Notes: generated from the sequence alone by a model not told the origin. A stretch of DNA of 64,000 nt from Ehretia macrophylla (GCA_037974665.1 CM075764.1:120404325-120468324); one strand, 5' to 3'. Counted from the stretch's first letter, positions 23,253 to 36,240 are shown. Numbers and translations are program-made.

Positions 23253-23490
23253 CTATAGGCACAGATTACGATGCACAATTTATTGAAATATGACAATTAA
23301 GAATTTAATGCATAAGATATGCAGCATAATATAGATACAATTCTAGAAACAACTAAGGCATGTTAATCACTTAAACACATAAAACATAGAACGCACATTT
23401 AACATTATCACACAATAACACATAAACAAGTCATCCTAATTATCTTAGGGCTCTACCCACGGTCCGAGAGTTAAACCCGACTTAAGCAAT

Positions 23491-23506
23491 CTAAGCTCTG
23501 ATACCA
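23491..23506 (-). promoter_or_regulatory. Primer-binding site of the chromovirus
   Basis: Minus-strand TGGTATCAGAGCTTAG, matching the 3' end of initiator methionine tRNA, 14 bp inside LTR-B. Confidence 0.82.
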
Positions 23507-23520
23507 TTCTAATTCTAAGG

Positions 23521-26500
23521 TGTCACGCCCCAACCAGGCCTATAAAGGTTAGACTAGGGTGTAATCTAATCATTCAAGTCACGTCTCGTACTTAACCGTT
23601 CATGAAGATTTAACACTTAACGTTTCGGCCTAAACTCCAGAATTTTTTGGAAAATCGGCAGCATAACGGCTGTAATTGGGCTCTTTGGTTTGACCTAATT
23701 CTCTAAACACCTCAAAATTTACCATTCCAGATTCATTTCCCACTAAGATTACTATTTATCATCAGTTGATATGCCTATTGGTTGTCTTGATGACTCGCTT
23801 GATTAATAACCTAGCATGATACTATGTCTTGTCCGTTTGTTAATCCTTGTTACAAAAGTACCTGTTGATCTTAGTTTAATAACGTGTACCTGCTTAAGAT
23901 TTGGTTGGTTCATTTTACTTAGCCTTTACCTAATGCTTCATATTCCTATTACAAATACTAGCAGTAATAATAGCAAAACGATCATAGTAGTGTCTAGTGT
24001 CTGTCTAGCAATATCAGTACAAACCAAAATTAAACCCCAAATTACAACTGGGGTCTTTTACATTACAAATAACAAGCAACATAAAGGAAATAGTCTTCGA
24101 GTAGCATAGAGTTCACAAGTAGCCACAATCACGCAAAGCACACAAGACAGACAATCACTTCAAGGATTCATCGTTAGGCACACCGTCCTCGGGTACCTGT
24201 TCTGGATCTTTTTCACCTGAGATGATAAAAGAGGGTGAGTCCTTATGAACTCAGTGAGGGGGAACGAGAAATAGGTTTTGAAACTCATTTTTCGGTTCAA
24301 TCTTATGAAAATCCTTTTGCAAGCATGATGTGTATCACAAACAAGTACATATCGTAATATAATAGTAAGGAACGCAATTACCGGTCTTTCCTCCCCGAGG
24401 TCCTCTAGGGACCAAGCGAGAGTACTTATACACATGGTAAAAAGGATACGGTGAGCTTTTGCTCTCAGATCAATTCCAGAATCAGTTGTTGCGGCCGACT
24501 TCAAATCATCCCCTTAACACGCCAGGTGGGTGTACTTCGGATGTACCCCGAAATCCTACGACCCAACTCTCCGAGGAAGTCTAGCCCCCAAGCGAGAGAG
24601 GGAATGGGACCATGGTAGTCACGGGTGCACCGGCAAGCCCGATACCGCCCAGTGTGCGTAATCGCTATCATGTCGACAGGAAAGTTGCAACCTTGTATGC
24701 AGTGCACATTTATGACATTTAATATATCACATTAGGAGGACAACAAAGTAGGTTGCCTCCGGACGGTCATAAGATTGCACTTTGACAAGTAAACAAACGA
24801 GGCACGGGTAGACAAGTAATTGCACTTGAAAAGCTCATGGAGTTATATGAACATTAAACGGACAGCCGTGTAACGCACATAAATCAAGTCATATAACTCA
24901 ATTCAAGCCCACGTAATCAAATAATAAGATTATATAACATGCAACAACATCTACGTGGGCTCGGATGCAATAAAAGCCTATTTGTCAACATGCAATGGTC
25001 AAAATCACATTTAGGACTATAAGGGCATCTATGGGTAGCCTACTAAGCATATAATTCCACGCAATATCCAAATGATCAACACTTAGCGAGACTACCTAGT
25101 CATTAGGGTTTCCATTTCGTGCATATCCGTGCAATTTAAGCCCCAAACCAATTCAAAATCAATCTCAAGCCATTCATCATTTAATTCAACATCCTCAAAC
25201 ATTCAAAACATCCCACACAACATCCCAAAGCTACAATCCCAAGCATTTATTTCAACAAGAGAAGTTACAACAATTTTTCTAAGCATAACACTATGTGAAA
25301 CCCTTACTGCAATAGGCTGTCTTCTCACAATCATTAAGATAAGCAAACAATCTCCAATTCTAGTTAATAAGATGTCAAATTAAATCTTAAGAAGTGAACT
25401 AAAATCATAAACAAACCTTGCATCATTTGGAGTTCGGGATCATTAGTTATAGCCGAAACAGTGGGATAGCACAAAACTGTCCAGATTTGCACACATTTTG
25501 ATAATTGACGTTTTTGAGGTCCTTAGGGTCAGATTCAGCCTTATACCATTTCTGACAAAAATGTCCAGAACTGAAAAATATAGAAGTACACCAAATTTCA
25601 TGCATTTTGGACATCATTTACTAAGTCAAGTGTGGTTCGTTCTACAAGGTCAGTGCATCTGCCAAAACCTGCTTCATTTTTCCAGATTTCCAGATTTGGA
25701 CACATTTTAATGATTTGCCATTTTGAGGACTTTAGCATCGAAATTAGCTTTGGCCTATTTCTGTGAAAAATGTTCAAAACTGGCTAAAATAGTCACCTAC
25801 CAATTTTCATGCATTTTTAACATCATTTGCCTAGCCAAACTTACCTTGAAACAACTGGTCAGAGAGCTGTCACATAATCCGACTTCACCTATCATCACTT
25901 TCAAGCCAAGATCTTGCCATGCATGTTTGTAAAAGCTTATGAACGAACATATAACTCAAGTACAGAAGCAAAGACATACATTTATGAGCATGCATGTGGA
26001 TTTTTGAAGGATTTTCAAAAGGTTTTAGCCCTCACCTTAGCAATCTACCAAGAAGATGCACAGAACTTGTTGAAGCACAATTTTCTTCTTCTCCTTTGCC
26101 TAGCCGAGATTCCAACTAGATTTTCTCTATTTTTCCTAGCTTAGTGACCAAGCTCTTAGTACATGCATGTGGTTAGAACAAGAAGAAAAGAAATGGAAGC
26201 TTAAAAACTCACCTAGGGCCGAAATGAAGACTCAAAGGACATGCATGTGTGATTCTTGCATCCTAGCTAGCTTGCTTGAGTTTCTTTGATGGTTGCTTGT
26301 CTTGATCAACTATGGTGTGAAGAAGATGAGCTATGGAAGGTGAGAAACTCAGCCAAGGCCGAGAGAGAGAGAGAAAAATGAGAGGGAGAGAGAGAAGTTG
26401 AGAGGAAATGAGAGAATATGACAAAGAATAAAGCTTTTGCAAGTTTGATGCATAGGGTCGGCCTTGGGCAGCAAAATTCAGTCTTTTTGTGTCTTCAAGG

Positions 26501-27105
26501 AGTATTTTGAAATTGCTAGCATGGGCATGAAGTGTTTGGTCGAGCAAGGTGGAGATTTGAGTAGAATTTGAGCAATTTTTTTATGCATTTGTGTCATAGT
26601 ATGTCTAGGATTATAAATAAATTATGCAATGCTAGATTAAATGCACATAGTGGTCGGCCAAAGCTAGCTTCAATTCTGAATTTTTGTCGTCTTTGAGCAT
26701 TATTTTAATTGTGTCTTGAAGGTGCAAAAAGAATAAAGAATAAAGAATAAGGAATGTCTAGCTTTTTGTGAGATTTTGTCTTCTAGTGGGTTGAATTAGT
26801 AATTTAATAATAGTTAGTGGATTTTATAGGATTAATTAATGACCTAGTGCCTCGTGTAAGATGCTTTCTTGATTAGCGTGAGGGCACGCTTTCCTAGGTC
26901 TAGGGAACGCACTACGAGGTAGGACACGAACTACGAGATTAACACACGTTTTTCAAGTAAATGCACGCAACCCTAAACGAATGCATGTCATTCAATGCAT
27001 GGCACACAAAACAAGCACAATTCTTAAACCTAGGTCAAGGCACGCAAATCTAGATTAGGGCATACAAAATGAGGTATCGCACGCAAATCGGGGTCGGGCC
27101 TTACA
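23521..27105 (-). repeat. LTR-B of the chromovirus (3585 bp)
   Basis: Same ends as LTR-A (TGTCACGCCCC to GGGCCTTACA). It includes about 380 bp that LTR-A lacks, between GAAATTAGCTTT and TTCTCTATTTTTCCTAGC. It is shared by the complete and the truncated unit. Confidence 0.9.
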
Positions 27106-28752
27106 TCCTCCCCTCCTTAAAAGAATTTCATCCCGAAATTCAATATTACCTTGAAATAAAGCTGGATATTGCTGCTCCATCTGGTCTCGCCTTTCCCATG
27201 TTGCTTCTTCAACTCCGTGATGATCCCACAGCACTTTCACCATTGATATAGTTTTGTTGTGCAACTCCCGATCTTACTGGTCTAGGATCCGAATGGGCTT
27301 CTCTTCGTAAGACAAGTTCTCCCGAAGTTGCAACGGCTCTGGCTCCAAGATATGCGACGGATCAGGATGATACTTCCGCAGCATTGAAACATGAAAGACG
27401 TCGTGAATATTGGAGAGGTTCTGGGGTAGTACTAGGCGATACGCCAATTTGTCAACCTTCTCAATTATCTCGAATGGTCCTACAAACCTCGGGCTCAACT
27501 TTCCACCCTTGCCATGTTTAATCAGTCCCCTCCGGGGTGATATCTTCAAGAACACCTTGTCGCCAACCTCGAACTCGAGACTCCGTCTCCGTCAGTCTGC
27601 ATAACTCTTCTGCCTGCTCTGGGCTGTAAGCATCCGTTTCCGGATGAGGTGGATATTATCAACAGTCTTCATAGGTTCAGGTAAAAGTGTCGGGTCAAAA
27701 GTCTTCGTCTCACCTACTTCATCCCAGTAAATTGGGGATCGACACTTACGTCCATACAACGCCTCAAATGGGACCATCCCGATAGTGGCCTGATAACTAT
27801 TATTATAAGCGAACTCCGCTAGAGATAGGTATTTCTCCCAACCTTTTCCGAAATCTAAAACACACGCCCTCAGCATATCCTCCAGAATCTGAATAGTTCT
27901 CTCCGATTGTCCATCAGTTTGAGGGTGATAAGCCGTGCTGAAACTCAACTTCGTTCCCAAAGCTTCTTGCAATCTCTTCCAAAATCAGGAAGTAAAACGA
28001 GGATCCCTATCCGATACAATACTCACAGGCATCCCGTGCAATTTTACGATCTCCGCCACATACATATCTCCCAATTTCTCAGGACTATCCTCCTTGTTCA
28101 TCGGTAAGAAGTGCGCCGACTTAGTCAATCTATCCACTATGACCCAAATGGCGTCATGACCCTTTTGTGACCTGGGCAGGTCCATAACAAAATCCATAGT
28201 TATATGTTTCCATTTCTATTGAGGAATCTCCAACGGCTGAAGTAAATCTGCGGGTCGTTGATGTTTCGCTTTGACTATCTGGCAAGTCAAACACCGTGCC
28301 ACCAACTCCGCAATTTTTCTTTTCATGTTATTTCACCAATAGTGTTGCTTCAAATCCTGGTACATCTTTGTTCCGCCGGGGTGAATAGTATATCTAGAAT
28401 TATGAGCTTCTTCAAGAATCTTCTTTTTCAGCTCTGGCTCATTGGGAACACAAATCCGGTTCCTAAACCTCCAAACACCATCATCATGAAACTTGAAATC
28501 CACGTTGCTTTCTTTAATCTTCTGAAACTATTGGTTCTTTTGTTGAGCCTCTCGTAATTCAGACAACAAGGTCGATTGAACTTATGTAGTGGCAAAAAGT
28601 AACCCTTTCCGAGTCAATTGTGGTTTCCACAAAAATACTTCCTCCAACAACTCCCGTACCTTGACTTCCAGTTTAGCCATGCTTGCTTTTCTACTTAAGG
28701 CATCTGCAACGACATTCGCTTTACCGGGCACATAATTGATTGTTCAGTTATA
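27106..28752 (-). pseudogene. Truncated second copy of chromovirus pol (RNase H end, integrase, chromodomain)
   Basis: Aligns base for base in length (1647 bp) with 18690-20336 of the first copy. It covers the end of RNase H, integrase (zinc site, catalytic core with [11 protein letters not shown]) and chromodomain. It shares one stop with the first copy (TGA in HYW-stop-NNM near 28330) but keeps CAG or CAA where the first copy has stops near 19194 and 18906. It has private stops, for example one in the chromodomain near 27277. It ends abruptly at 28752 where sequence of the inner copia LTR begins. Confidence 0.9.
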
Positions 28753-29028
28753 TTCACCTTTTTGAATCTTTAAGTCCTAGTTCTTGAAAAGGAATCTTTG
28801 CTTCTCTAGTTCTTCAAGACTTTGGTTTTTTTTTTCATGAACACAACTTCTTCAAAAGAAAACTTCAAGAGTTTGATTAGGAAATCATTTCTTCATATAT
28901 AAGCATCTTCCATTTAATGACTAGACTTTAAACATATAAATCTTCTGCATATGATTTAGTCATTAAATAGTCCTTGTGTTAAGATTTAGTTATCATCAAA
29001 ATACGAGATTTATACCCTTAGGCCAACA
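28753..29028 (-). repeat. Truncated 3' LTR of the inner copia
   Basis: Minus-strand start TGTTGGCCTAAGGG at 29028. It matches about 37211-37489 of the 5' LTR with few changes and stops at a breakpoint near 28751-28753, where TA is shared by both partners. Confidence 0.88.
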
Positions 29029-29042
29029 ATCTTCCCCTTTTT
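29029..29042 (-). promoter_or_regulatory. Polypurine tract of the inner copia
   Basis: Minus-strand AAAAAGGGGAAGAT directly before the 3' LTR. The 500 bp further inside (29043-29560) show no coding region. Confidence 0.7.
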
Positions 29043-29560
29043 GATGATGACAAAATCTTACACAAATGATGTATATTAGAAATAAAATTACAATTATGAG
29101 CAAAGTGTAAGCAAAACCACAAATAAAAGACTTTCCCTTACCTAGTGCATATCAAGTTGACTCCCCCTCACTTGATGTAATATTTTTCACTTTATATCTC
29201 ACGTTCTCAAGACATTCATGCTAACTCATTCATCCACTTCCATTTCTACTTATTTTCTCCCCCTTTTGACAACATCAAACACAGATAACCATAGGGAGAG
29301 AATATACAATATCTCCCCCTTAGTATATGCATACCTAGAAGATAAAATCAGAAAATAGAAGCACACATGGTAGAATATCACAGACTAAGCAGTAGAAAAC
29401 ATACCAAGCATAGGAAAAATAATGAAAAATAAACTATAGCCGAGTTAGAGTCAGAAACTAAAGAGTCAAGGCTACAATTATGCTAAAAACTAAAGAAAAG
29501 ATTGTTGTAAACATGCAAGTAAGAGAAGTTTGGAGAAACAAAAAGGTGGTAGGTGAAACT

Positions 29561-30953
29561 TTAATCCTCGCCCTCATCGATATCATCCTCCCCATCATCC
29601 TCATCATCCAACTCATCTTGATATGGCTGATATTCAGGTTGGGGTGGAACATAACGGTGGTCTGGAGGTATGGGCGGTCTTCCCCCATGCTCTTGAATCC
29701 AAGCAGTATAACCATCAGCCCATGAGTTTAGGTTATAGACTTGAGATGCGCACAGTGCTCAGATATTCCCGAGTAGTACGTGCTAACCCATTGATTTACT
29801 TTCGTAGTGACTTGTCCCAAGAATTTATCCTTCTGTTCGTATCAGTGTGCATTCGATTCATCGCTTCAATAAGTCTATCAGTATCAGATAAAGGAACATT
29901 TTGAGAATCAACTGGAGGTGCACGTGGACCTCTACCAAAACCAGAGCTTGATCCTATACCTTGACGTCGTTCTTCCTCCATTCTTGCAGTCTCTTAAGAA
30001 TGAGCTACGACTTGCTGTAAAACTGGGTCTTCTGGATTCTCGGGGTCTGCTTCCATAGTATCATACCCTTGTTCAACCTCATCAACTCCTTGATTTTCTG
30101 TACCTACAGATTTCTTACTTTTCGGGAATCGAGCAAGAATTGCCGTTTGATCTTGCAAGGGCAGAGTTTTCAATTGCACCCAACGAAGAATATCACTTCC
30201 ATAAATGAAGATACCCATTCTTTTTAGAGCAGCATGATCAAGTCTCCATTCATGATGAAAAGGCTTTCTGGGACCCCTTAGAGGAATACGATGGTGCTCA
30301 AAGATGCAGGTTAATACCATACCGTATGGAAGAATTTTACTCTGTGAAGTAGTATGCCACATGTGATCCATGATTAACTCAGGCAGATTTATACGTTGAC
30401 AAGTATGAAGCAAGTACATAATATATGCATCACCATCTCCTACACGCTTATTATCCGGTGTAATGTCATAGTTAATGTAACCAAGCCCTTGATATAGCAA
30501 ATTACACAATTCAGTTCTATCAGTTCCAGTCATTGAAGGCCAACCTTGAGCACTATATACCCTTTTACCCGCTACAGGAATATGAAAGAGTTCATTTAAC
30601 AGAGCAGTAGATATCACAATTGATTGTCCACCTATTTCACCAACTAAAGTATTGTGTGTACCTTGATACATAGTAGCATAAAATTCTCGGACCATATCAT
30701 CATACACATCACAATGCACATGCATAAACTTATTCCACCCTTGATATTCCAGTAATTCCACAATATCAGTTCTAACAAAGGCATTATCTACAACAAATTT
30801 TCCAGGTACGACAGATTTCTTATATATTGACGATTTACCCGGCTTCGACGGAGGTGCACGAGGTGGTGGAGGAGAGGCTCGAGGTGGTGGAGGAGGAGCA
30901 CTTGTTATGCCTCTCTTGGATTGTCTTTCTCTTCCAGTTCTTGTGTTAACCAT
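29561..30953 (-). pseudogene. Extra ORF (aORF) of the inner copia, downstream of RNase H
   Basis: Starts with ATG at 30953. A basic, proline-rich N-terminus (PPPPPRASPPPPRAPP, residues about 21-36) precedes a globular part with VREFYA (residue about 88) and LPYGM (about 208). A stop lies at 29994-29996 and a frame change near 29800. The final part is read in another frame and ends in a very acidic tail (DELDDEDDGEDDIDEGED) at 29561. The globular part resembles the domain that databases call a putative plant transposon protein (recalled as Pfam PF20167, not checked). It aligns in motif order with the extra ORF of the outer copia. Position after pol matches the env-like ORF of SIRE elements, but no membrane segment is seen here. 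Function unknown. Confidence 0.72.
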
Positions 30954-31155
30954 GATGATTTTTCAAAATAAAAATGAATTTTTGAAGTAAAATGAAGTGG
31001 GTAAGAGATTTAACAGAACAATTTTGAGTTTAATCGATGAAAAAATGACGAAGTTTGAGAGAAATTGGGGTTTTTTTGAGTTTTTGGGCTGAAAAATATG
31101 AATGAGAGAGAGAAAATTGAAGTTAAAACCCTAGAAATCGTGGCTGAAATCGCAA

Positions 31156-31280
31156 AGCCGGGCGATAGGGCGGGCGAGTTACTTGTCCGGCTTACTCAAC
31201 CAGCTTTTACAGTAAGTGCGCAGTCTAGGTCAGTCGAGTAATGGTTGAGTTATTCAACCGGCTTACTCGCCCGGCTTGGG
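31156..31280. repeat. GC-rich module upstream of the inner aORF
   Basis: A cluster of GCCGGGCGAG, ACTCAACCGGC and related motifs between the end of RNase H (31303) and the aORF start (30953). The same kind of module sits in this element's LTR at 36869-36950. Confidence 0.7.
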
Positions 31281-31302
31281 AAAAAATGTGTTTTTGACTT
31301 GG

Positions 31303-34300
31303 TTAATCAAGATTTTGCATCCCTAAATCTCTCCTAATGTCACAAAACTGATTTTCATGCAATGGTTTGGTAAAGATATCAGCTAATTGATGCAATGTAT
31401 CAACAAATTCAAGTACAACATCTCCTTTTTTGCACGTGATCACGTATAAAATGATGTCTAATTTCAATGTGCTTAGTCCTAGAGTGTTGGATTGGATTTT
31501 TTGTGAGACTAATAGCACTGGTGTTATCACATCTAATGGGTACATGATCATATTCAAGTTCATAGTCAAACAAGTTTTATTTCATCCAAAGAATTTGAGC
31601 TACACAATTTTCGACGGAAACATATTCGGCCTCGGTTGTGGATAGGACAACATTATTTTGCTTTTTACTAGACCATGAGATTAAGGATTGACCAAGGAAT
31701 TGACAACTTCCACTAGTACTTTTTCTATCAATCTTGTATCCAGCATAGTCAGCATCAGAATATCCTATTAGTTCAAAAGAGGTGCCTTTGGGATACCAAA
31801 GACCTAAATTAATCGTGCCTTTAAGATATCGAATGATTCTTTTTACAGCAAGGATGTGTGATTCTTTTGGATTAGATTGAAAACGAGCACATAAGCACAC
31901 ATCAAACATGATATCAGGTCTAGAGGCAGTTAAGTATAAAAGACTTCCGATCATACCTTGATATTTCTTTTTATCAACTGATTTACCCGTATCATCTTTG
32001 TCTAGTTTGGTTGAAGTTCCCATTGGTGTGCTCATTTCTTTAGCGGTCTTAAGCCTGAACTTTTTGATGAGTTCATTTGTGTACTTGGCTTGATTAATGA
32101 GAATGTCTTCATTTGATTGCATAATTTGAAGTCCAAGGAAGAAATTTAACTCTCCCATCATGCTCATCTCAAATTCTTTGTGCATACATTTTGAAAAATA
32201 CTTACAGAGAGATTCATTAGTAGCACCAAAGATAATATCATCAACATATATTTGCACGAGTAAAATATCTTTTCCTTTCTTCTTAACAAATAGTGTTGAA
32301 TCCAATTTTCCTCTAGTGAATTCATTTTCAAGAAGATATTCGCTTAATCGATCATAGCAAGCTCTAGGAGCTTGTTTTAATTCATATAAAGCTTTTTCAA
32401 GTTTAAAGACATGATTAGGTGAACTTGAATCCTCAAATCCGGGAGGTTGTTCCACATATACTTCTTCTTGAAGAAAATCATTTAAAAAGGCATTTTTGAC
32501 ATCCATTTGAAATAATTTAAAGTTTATAAAACATGCAAAAGCAAGAAGCATTATAATAGATTCTAATCTAGCTACTGGTGCAAATGTTTCATCATAATCT
32601 ATTCCTTCTTCTTGATTATAGCCTTGAGCTACTAAGCTTGCCTTATTTCTGGTTACTATTCTAAATTCATCTAGTTTGTTCCTAAACACCCATTTTGTAC
32701 CAATAATGGGATAATCTTTTGGTCTTTCAACAAGTTTCCAAACTTTATTTCTTTCTACTTGATTAAGCTCTTCTTGCATAGCCATTATCCAATCATTATG
32801 CAATAAGGCTTCTTTCACATTTTTGGGCTCAATTTGAGAAAGAAATGCAACATGTTCACAAAAAGTATTCAAGTTAAAGCGAGTTCTTATACCTTTGGAT
32901 GGATCACCAAGAATTTGGTCATTTGGGTGGTCTTTTACAAATTTCCAACACCTTGGTAGATCTTGATTTGTTGAAGTGGGTCGATCATTTGGTGTTGTTT
33001 GATCTTCCTCATTTGAAGAGTCATTTGGATCACTTGAGGGCCTCTCATTTCCTTGAGTTGATGTGATAGGTTGACTTTGAGTCTCTATTTGTTGGATATC
33101 TACATCATTGTCATCCTTTCTCGACACAAAGGGATTAGCTTCATCGAAATTCACATGCTTTAATTCTTCGACAACAAGAGTTCTTTTGTGGTATACTCTA
33201 TATGCTTCACTTTTATTTGAGTAGCCAAGAAATAATCCTTCGTCGGATTTGGCATCAAATTTTCCAAGTTGATCTTTGGTGTTTAAGATAAAGCATTTAC
33301 ATCCAAATACTCTAAAATGTGCAACATTTGGAATTCGTTCTTTCCATAGTTCGTAAGGGGTCTTTTTAAGGAAAGGCCTAATTAGAACTCTATTAAGTAC
33401 ATAGCAAGCCGTATTAACGGCTTCACCCCAAAAGTATGTAAGCAAGTTGTTTTCTTTCAACATGGGTCTTGCCATTTCTTGTAATGTTCGGTTTTTCCTT
33501 TCAACTACCCCATTTTGTTGAGGAGTTCTAGGAGCTGAAAAGTTATGTTCAATGCCATGTTGTTCACAAAAGTCCACAAAATATTAATTTATAAATTACG
33601 TGCCTTGATCATTATGAATGCAAGTTATATTATAGCCTTTCTCATTTTGCACTCTTTTACATAATTTTGAAAATTCATTAAAAGCTCCATTTTTATGAGA
33701 TAAAAACCTAACCCAAGTATATCTAGTATAATCATCTATAATAACATAGACATATCTTGATCATCCTAGACTAGCAACATCCATTGGTCCAAAAAGGTCC
33801 ATATGAAGTTTTTGTAATGCTTTGGAAGTAGTAACTTTATTTATGGGTTTAAAAGATGTCTTATGTTGTTTTCCAAATTGACATGCATCACACAAGTGAT
33901 CTTTTTCAAACCTAGTTTTAGGAAGGCCTTTTACAAGCTCTTTTCTAGATAGTTTAGATAGTAAGTCCATACTAGCATATCCTAATCTTCTGTGCTATAA
34001 CCAAGAATCTTTATTTATAGACATCAAGCAATTTACATTTTGACAAGTAAGATCTTTGAAGTCAATGGTATAGACATTACCACGTCTATTTGCAACAAAC
34101 AACACTTTATCCAAGTTATCATATACAGTGCAACAAGAGACTTTAAATTCAACTCTATATCCATTATCACAAAATTGACTTACACTAAACAAGTTATGTT
34201 TCAAACCTTTCACAAGAAGCACATTATGAATTGAGATTGAATGCTCATCACCAATACTACCCCTTCCAATAATTTTACCTTTTCCATTGTCCCTATAGCT

Positions 34301-34400
34301 CACACTTCCTTGATTTTCTTGTTGAGTTCATAGAAGAAGGATGAGTCTCCGATCATATGTCTTGAGCATCCACTATCAATAACCCAACTTCATTCATATT
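31303..34400 (-). pseudogene. pol of the inner copia (protease, integrase, RT, RNase H)
   Basis: In minus order: protease with DSGCSRHM (about 34365); the GAG-pre-integrase zinc region (about 34000-33870); integrase core with PRTPQQNGVVERKNRTL (about 33530); reverse transcriptase with YVDDIIFGA (about 32235); RNase H with STTEAEYVS (about 31620) and LADIFTKPLHENQFCDIRR near the end. A 666-codon stretch (33577-31577) is free of stops. Breaks include two stops just before it (in the DQGT-FIN region, about 33580-33595), one near 33975 and a frame change near 31575. Typical copia pol order, with integrase before RT. Not functional. Confidence 0.9.
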
Positions 34401-34434
34401 CGATCCTTAGAGAAACCTATGAACATAAAGACAT

Positions 34435-36141
34435 TCACATGATGTCCCTTTTTGGTCCCCAAGTTTTATTGGGTCCTTGTGTGTTAGTGTCAAGCCTTAA
34501 CACATCTAATAATCCATTTTGGTTTAAGCCAAGAAGGTATTCTTGCATCTCTACCAACCATGTTTCTAAATTTGCAATGTAATGCAATATGACCATTTCT
34601 TTCACAATATGCGCATGATTTTTGAGAGCCTTTTGATGTTGAAGCCTCACTTGAAGTAGTAGATGCTTTAACAAAATAGTTTTTGAAGAGTTTTTGTTTT
34701 GTGAATGGCTCATATCCAATTCCACTTTTATCAAATGCCATTTTTTGAGATCCAAGCATTTTATCTAAATTTTATTTTCCTTTTGTAAATTTTGCAAGAC
34801 TTTCTTTTAAACTTTAAACTTCTTTTTCAAAAATTTCAGTTTTTGCTTGAAGTTCTTCTTTCTCTGTGAAGAATTGAAGTGCCTTTTTATGTGCACAATC
34901 ACGTTATTCTTCAAGACCCATGTTTTCAATTTTTAACTCTTCTTTTTCTCTTTGAAGTTCTTTAATTTTTGAAAGAGCAATTGCAAAGTTGTCATACATT
35001 TTTGAAAGCTCAATTTGTAATTTTTCAAATGAACATCCATCATTATATAATGATGTGGAGCTTGAATAAGAGTTAGAACTAGAGCTAGAAGAGTAGCATA
35101 CCTCATCACTCTCGTTTGCCATAAAGCATACAATGTTGGCTACTTCTTATTCTTTTCCACTTTCTCCATCGGTTGAAGCATCATCTTTAATGCAATTTGC
35201 CTTCATGGCCTTCTCTCCTTTATTCTTTTCCACTTTCTTCCTTTGGTTTACCTTTCCACCTTGAGCTATTATTGCTTGATGAAGTTCCTCTTCTCATCTT
35301 TTTGTATTTTAAGAATCTCTTAAAATTCTTTGCAAGTAAGACCATTTTGTCATCCTCTTCTTCGTTTTCATCATCACTTGATGGATTATTTGAAGTTCGA
35401 AAGGCTAGAGCCTTTTTTTTTCCTATCTTCTTCTTCTCTTGATTTTTCTTGATTCAAAACTAGCTCTTCCGTTTCTAAATCACAAATGAGCTCGTGAACC
35501 GTCATCTTGTCAAGGTCTTGTGAGGACCGTAAGTTTGTTGCCTTTGCTTTGTACTTTTTTGGTAATGAACTCAAAATCTACCGATTAAGTTCCTCATTTG
35601 GATAGCTTTTTCCAAGAGCACTGAGATTGTTGATGATCGATGTAAACCTTTGATGCATCTCATTTAGGGTTTCTCCCATTTTCATCCGAAACATTTCGTA
35701 CTCATGAACAAACAAAGCTATCTTTGTTTTCTTAACCAGGGTTGTTCCTTGATAAGAAAGTTCGAGTAGTTCCCAAATTTCATGGGCCGACTTACAACTG
35801 CTTACTCGACTGTACTCCATGTCGTTGAGAGCAAAATAGAGTATGTTTTTGGCTCTTGAGTTTTTTGTAAGCATTGCCTTGTCTTGGTCGGTGAGTTTTT
35901 CTCTTTCTTTTTCCACCATTTGTGTAGTTGGTTTTTCCGTTGAGCATGAAGTTGCTTTGTTTTCGACTTTCTTCATAGGCACAAATGGTCATTCTTCAAC
36001 CAACAACCAAAGATCGTAATCTACTGATTGAATGTATGTTTCCATTTTATTTTTCCAATAGACATAATTTGTACCTGTGAAAAGAGAAGGTATATTAGTT
36101 GAATGTCCTTCCATGTAAGGAGATATAGTATGATTTGCCAT
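34435..36141 (-). pseudogene. gag of the inner copia
   Basis: Starts at the ATG at 36141 about 45 bp inside the primer site. It runs with stops (near 35990, 35580, 35380 and others) through the Gag core, a coiled-coil-like region (about 35120-34900), and a zinc knuckle CX2CX4HX4C (CAYC, H, C; about 34625-34580). The GTNYVYWK-type opening and NEMHQRFTSIINNLSALGK match the outer copia gag. Confidence 0.85.
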
Positions 36142-36183
36142 AATCTTTTCTTTACTAGCGGTTAGGCTATCGGTAAAGTTCTA

Positions 36184-36195
36184 GCTCTGATACCA
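36184..36195 (-). promoter_or_regulatory. Primer-binding site of the inner copia
   Basis: Minus-strand TGGTATCAGAGC, two bases after the end of the 5' LTR. Confidence 0.82.
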
Positions 36196-36223
36196 CTTGT
36201 AGGTCCTAAATATCCTAAGAGAT

Positions 36224-36240
36224 GGGGGGGGGGGGGGGGG
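36224..36240. repeat. Homopolymer of 17 G (C on the element strand)
   Basis: Seventeen consecutive G on the plus strand near the LTR end. The outer copia has only a short C run at the matching place (about 14620-14628 and 44030-44040). Confidence 0.85.

Larger units (their letters stand above)
15487..28752 (-). mobile_element. Tekay-type chromovirus (Ty3/gypsy) in tandem LTR-int-LTR-partial int form
   Basis: The order on the plus map is LTR-A (15487-18689), internal region with gag-pol on the minus strand (18690-23520), LTR-B (23521-27105), then a second, truncated internal region (27106-28752) that ends mid-RNase H. LTR-B therefore serves as 5' LTR of the first unit and 3' LTR of the second. 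This form arises by unequal recombination between copies. LTRs over 3 kb and an integrase with C-terminal chromodomain fit the Tekay (Del) lineage. The target duplication cannot be tested because the far end is deleted. Confidence 0.88.
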
